Of a DNA stretch of 64,000 bases, positions 62,582 through 64,000 are shown piece by piece. The stretch comes from Plecoglossus altivelis. Taxonomy: Eukaryota; Chordata; Actinopteri; Osmeriformes; Plecoglossidae. The position numbers and the translations under genes are program-made. The stretch's first letter is position 1. The number at the start of each line of letters is the position of its first letter. Location: NCBI GenBank assembly GCA_036571765.1, contig BROE01000017.1, positions 2,460,039 through 2,524,038 on the forward strand, in the 5' to 3' direction. The notes under the pieces were generated by a model. It had not been told where the DNA came from. It worked only from the letters and a program-made list of their open reading frames with translations, and ran no database searches.

Positions 62582-64000
62582 GTAAATGCGCCGCCCTTCG
62601 ACCCCCCTCCCCCCCCGGCGACCCCGCCCCCACCAGCCTTCACCCTCCGACGGAGCCCGGGGTCCTGATGGAGGCTAAACGCAGGGTTGTTTAGTCGCGG
62701 TGGGCGGTGGCATCCTACAACCATTGCCCCCCTTCCTCCCCCTTACCTCCTCACCCCCTCCCCCTTTCAAGCTAAAGGGAAGCTTCCACGGGCTTCCGTG
62801 ACCTACATTCCAAGGACTGGTGGGAGGGGGGAGTGTGTGTGTGGGGGGGGTGAAGGGGGTGAAGGGGGTGGGGGGGGTGAGGGGGTGCTGAGGGCTCACT
62901 AGCCCTGCTCTTGTTGTTTCTGTGCCCCATGTAAACCCTCTCCCTCCGTCTGAATATTTCACGTGCTGCTGAAAGTTTGATGCGCTACTTTACGCCAGCT
63001 GGATGTGTGTGCGTGTGTGTGTGCATGAGTGTGTGCGTGTGAGTGTGTGCGTGTGAGTGTGTGTGTGAGTGTGTGTGTGAGTGTACGTGTCTGTAGGTGT
63101 GTGTTTTGTCTGCGTGCGCACGCGTCTGCGTGCGTTTACAGCAAGCGTGCGCACGACGGAGAGGGCGGAGAGCGCGGGTGTCAACGTGTGCGGGTCCACC
63201 GAACGGAACGCGGCCACGACGAAGCTCAGTTCAGGCGCAAAAAAACCCTCCAGTGCGTGGCCAACGACCATCTGACACCACGAGCCCGCACACCAAGCTA
63301 GCCACGGCACGGGGGGGGGGGGGGGGGGGTGACGACACAAACACTGCCGGGAAACGCCAGGTCGCTCTCTCCTCTCCCAGCACGAGAAGGTTCCAACACG
63401 GAACCCAAAAACCCCCAAACGCAAAAAAGGGGCTTTGAGTATCACAGAAAGGGGCCACGTACCAGCCCGTTATGAGTTGCCCTCCACGCCCACGGCGATT
63501 TGGCCAAGTCGGAGTCAGAAACTGCGAAGTTGGAGCCCAATCAATACGTGACTCATCCGAGCGCGCATAACAATTGTTTCGTAACCGGCCAGGAGAGAAA
63601 GTTGAAACACACTTGGCTGGAGCGCGTTCTCTGGACACGCCAGAATGTGTTCGTTCTCTCTTTCTTTTGAATCGGTTTGTCTGTATTTTCGCAGGTTCAC
63701 TCAAGCCAGTTCATCAGGGCTGTACATTAGGTGCTACGTTTATGCGACAGTGCGTACGTGGATGTTGGTAGCTACCAAGGTTCCTGCTTTCATCGTGAAG
63801 GTTTTCTTCCTCGTCAACGCGTGGACAGACACCAGAGTCAGGGTGAACCGGTGTCTGGAAACTTCCACCGCCTCAAAAATGGACGAGATGAAGCGATGCT
63901 AAACAGACTCTTCTCCTGGGGGGGGTGGAGTGGGGGAGGGAGGGTGGGTGAGGAGGGGGGGATGGGGGGAGGGCCTAGGAGGGTTGGGGGAGAGGGGGAG
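62582..64000 (+). other. Calcineurin intron 6 (to window end)
   Basis: C-rich then G-rich 62820-62890, GT tract 63003-63105, poly-G 63312-63329, G-rich end. The next exon is not present. Confidence 0.7.

Overview
This window is nuclear DNA from a vertebrate, most likely a ray-finned (teleost) fish. Genes are split by canonical GT-AG introns and have close vertebrate homologues. Introns are short (0.3-4 kb in most cases). Microsatellites and minisatellites are extremely dense. There is a decayed Tc1/mariner element whose sequence pattern is familiar from fish genomes, and TTAGC/GCTAGC-rich stretches typical of teleost intergenic DNA. The exact species cannot be told from the sequence.

Three protein-coding genes can be supported. 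(1) cxxc5, minus strand, 20.99-25.84 kb: a CXXC zinc-finger regulator of Wnt/BMP signalling and gene expression, with one large coding exon and a tiny terminal exon. (2) ube2d2, minus strand, 37.78-40.67 kb: a complete seven-exon ubiquitin-conjugating E2 of exactly 147 codons. (3) A calcineurin catalytic-subunit gene (ppp3ca-like), plus strand, exon 1 at 43.21 kb and exons 2-6 at 54.22-62.58 kb, continuing past the right edge. ube2d2 and cxxc5 lie in the same order and orientation as on human 5q31, and the calcineurin gene is divergent from ube2d2.

Layout: 1-20 kb holds no gene I can support. It is dominated by simple repeats, a 1.4-kb 31-bp minisatellite, a TTAA-flanked MITE (8.6-9.0 kb) and an assembly gap with a noisy duplicate copy (11.1-14.2 kb). 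20-26 kb is cxxc5 with its 4-kb intron, which contains a second gap. 26-37 kb is cxxc5 upstream and intergenic DNA with a CA-compound minisatellite, another noisy duplication (28.0-28.7 kb), AT-rich stretches that look like conserved regulatory elements, and a CTCF-type motif at 35.46 kb. 37.8-40.7 kb is ube2d2. 41.2-41.9 kb is the Tc1 remnant. 43.2-64 kb is the calcineurin gene with an 11-kb first intron (third gap at 51.56 kb) and a 20-bp minisatellite at 56.7-57.3 kb in intron 2.

The three genes have separate cellular roles: ubiquitin transfer, chromatin/Wnt regulation, and Ca2+-dependent dephosphorylation. Nothing suggests an operon-like or novel system. The most consequential observation is about sequence quality. 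Several stretches read like unpolished long-read sequence. They break calcineurin exon 2 and probably the cxxc5 terminal exon, and they create false duplications beside gaps, so gene models predicted automatically here will be wrong.
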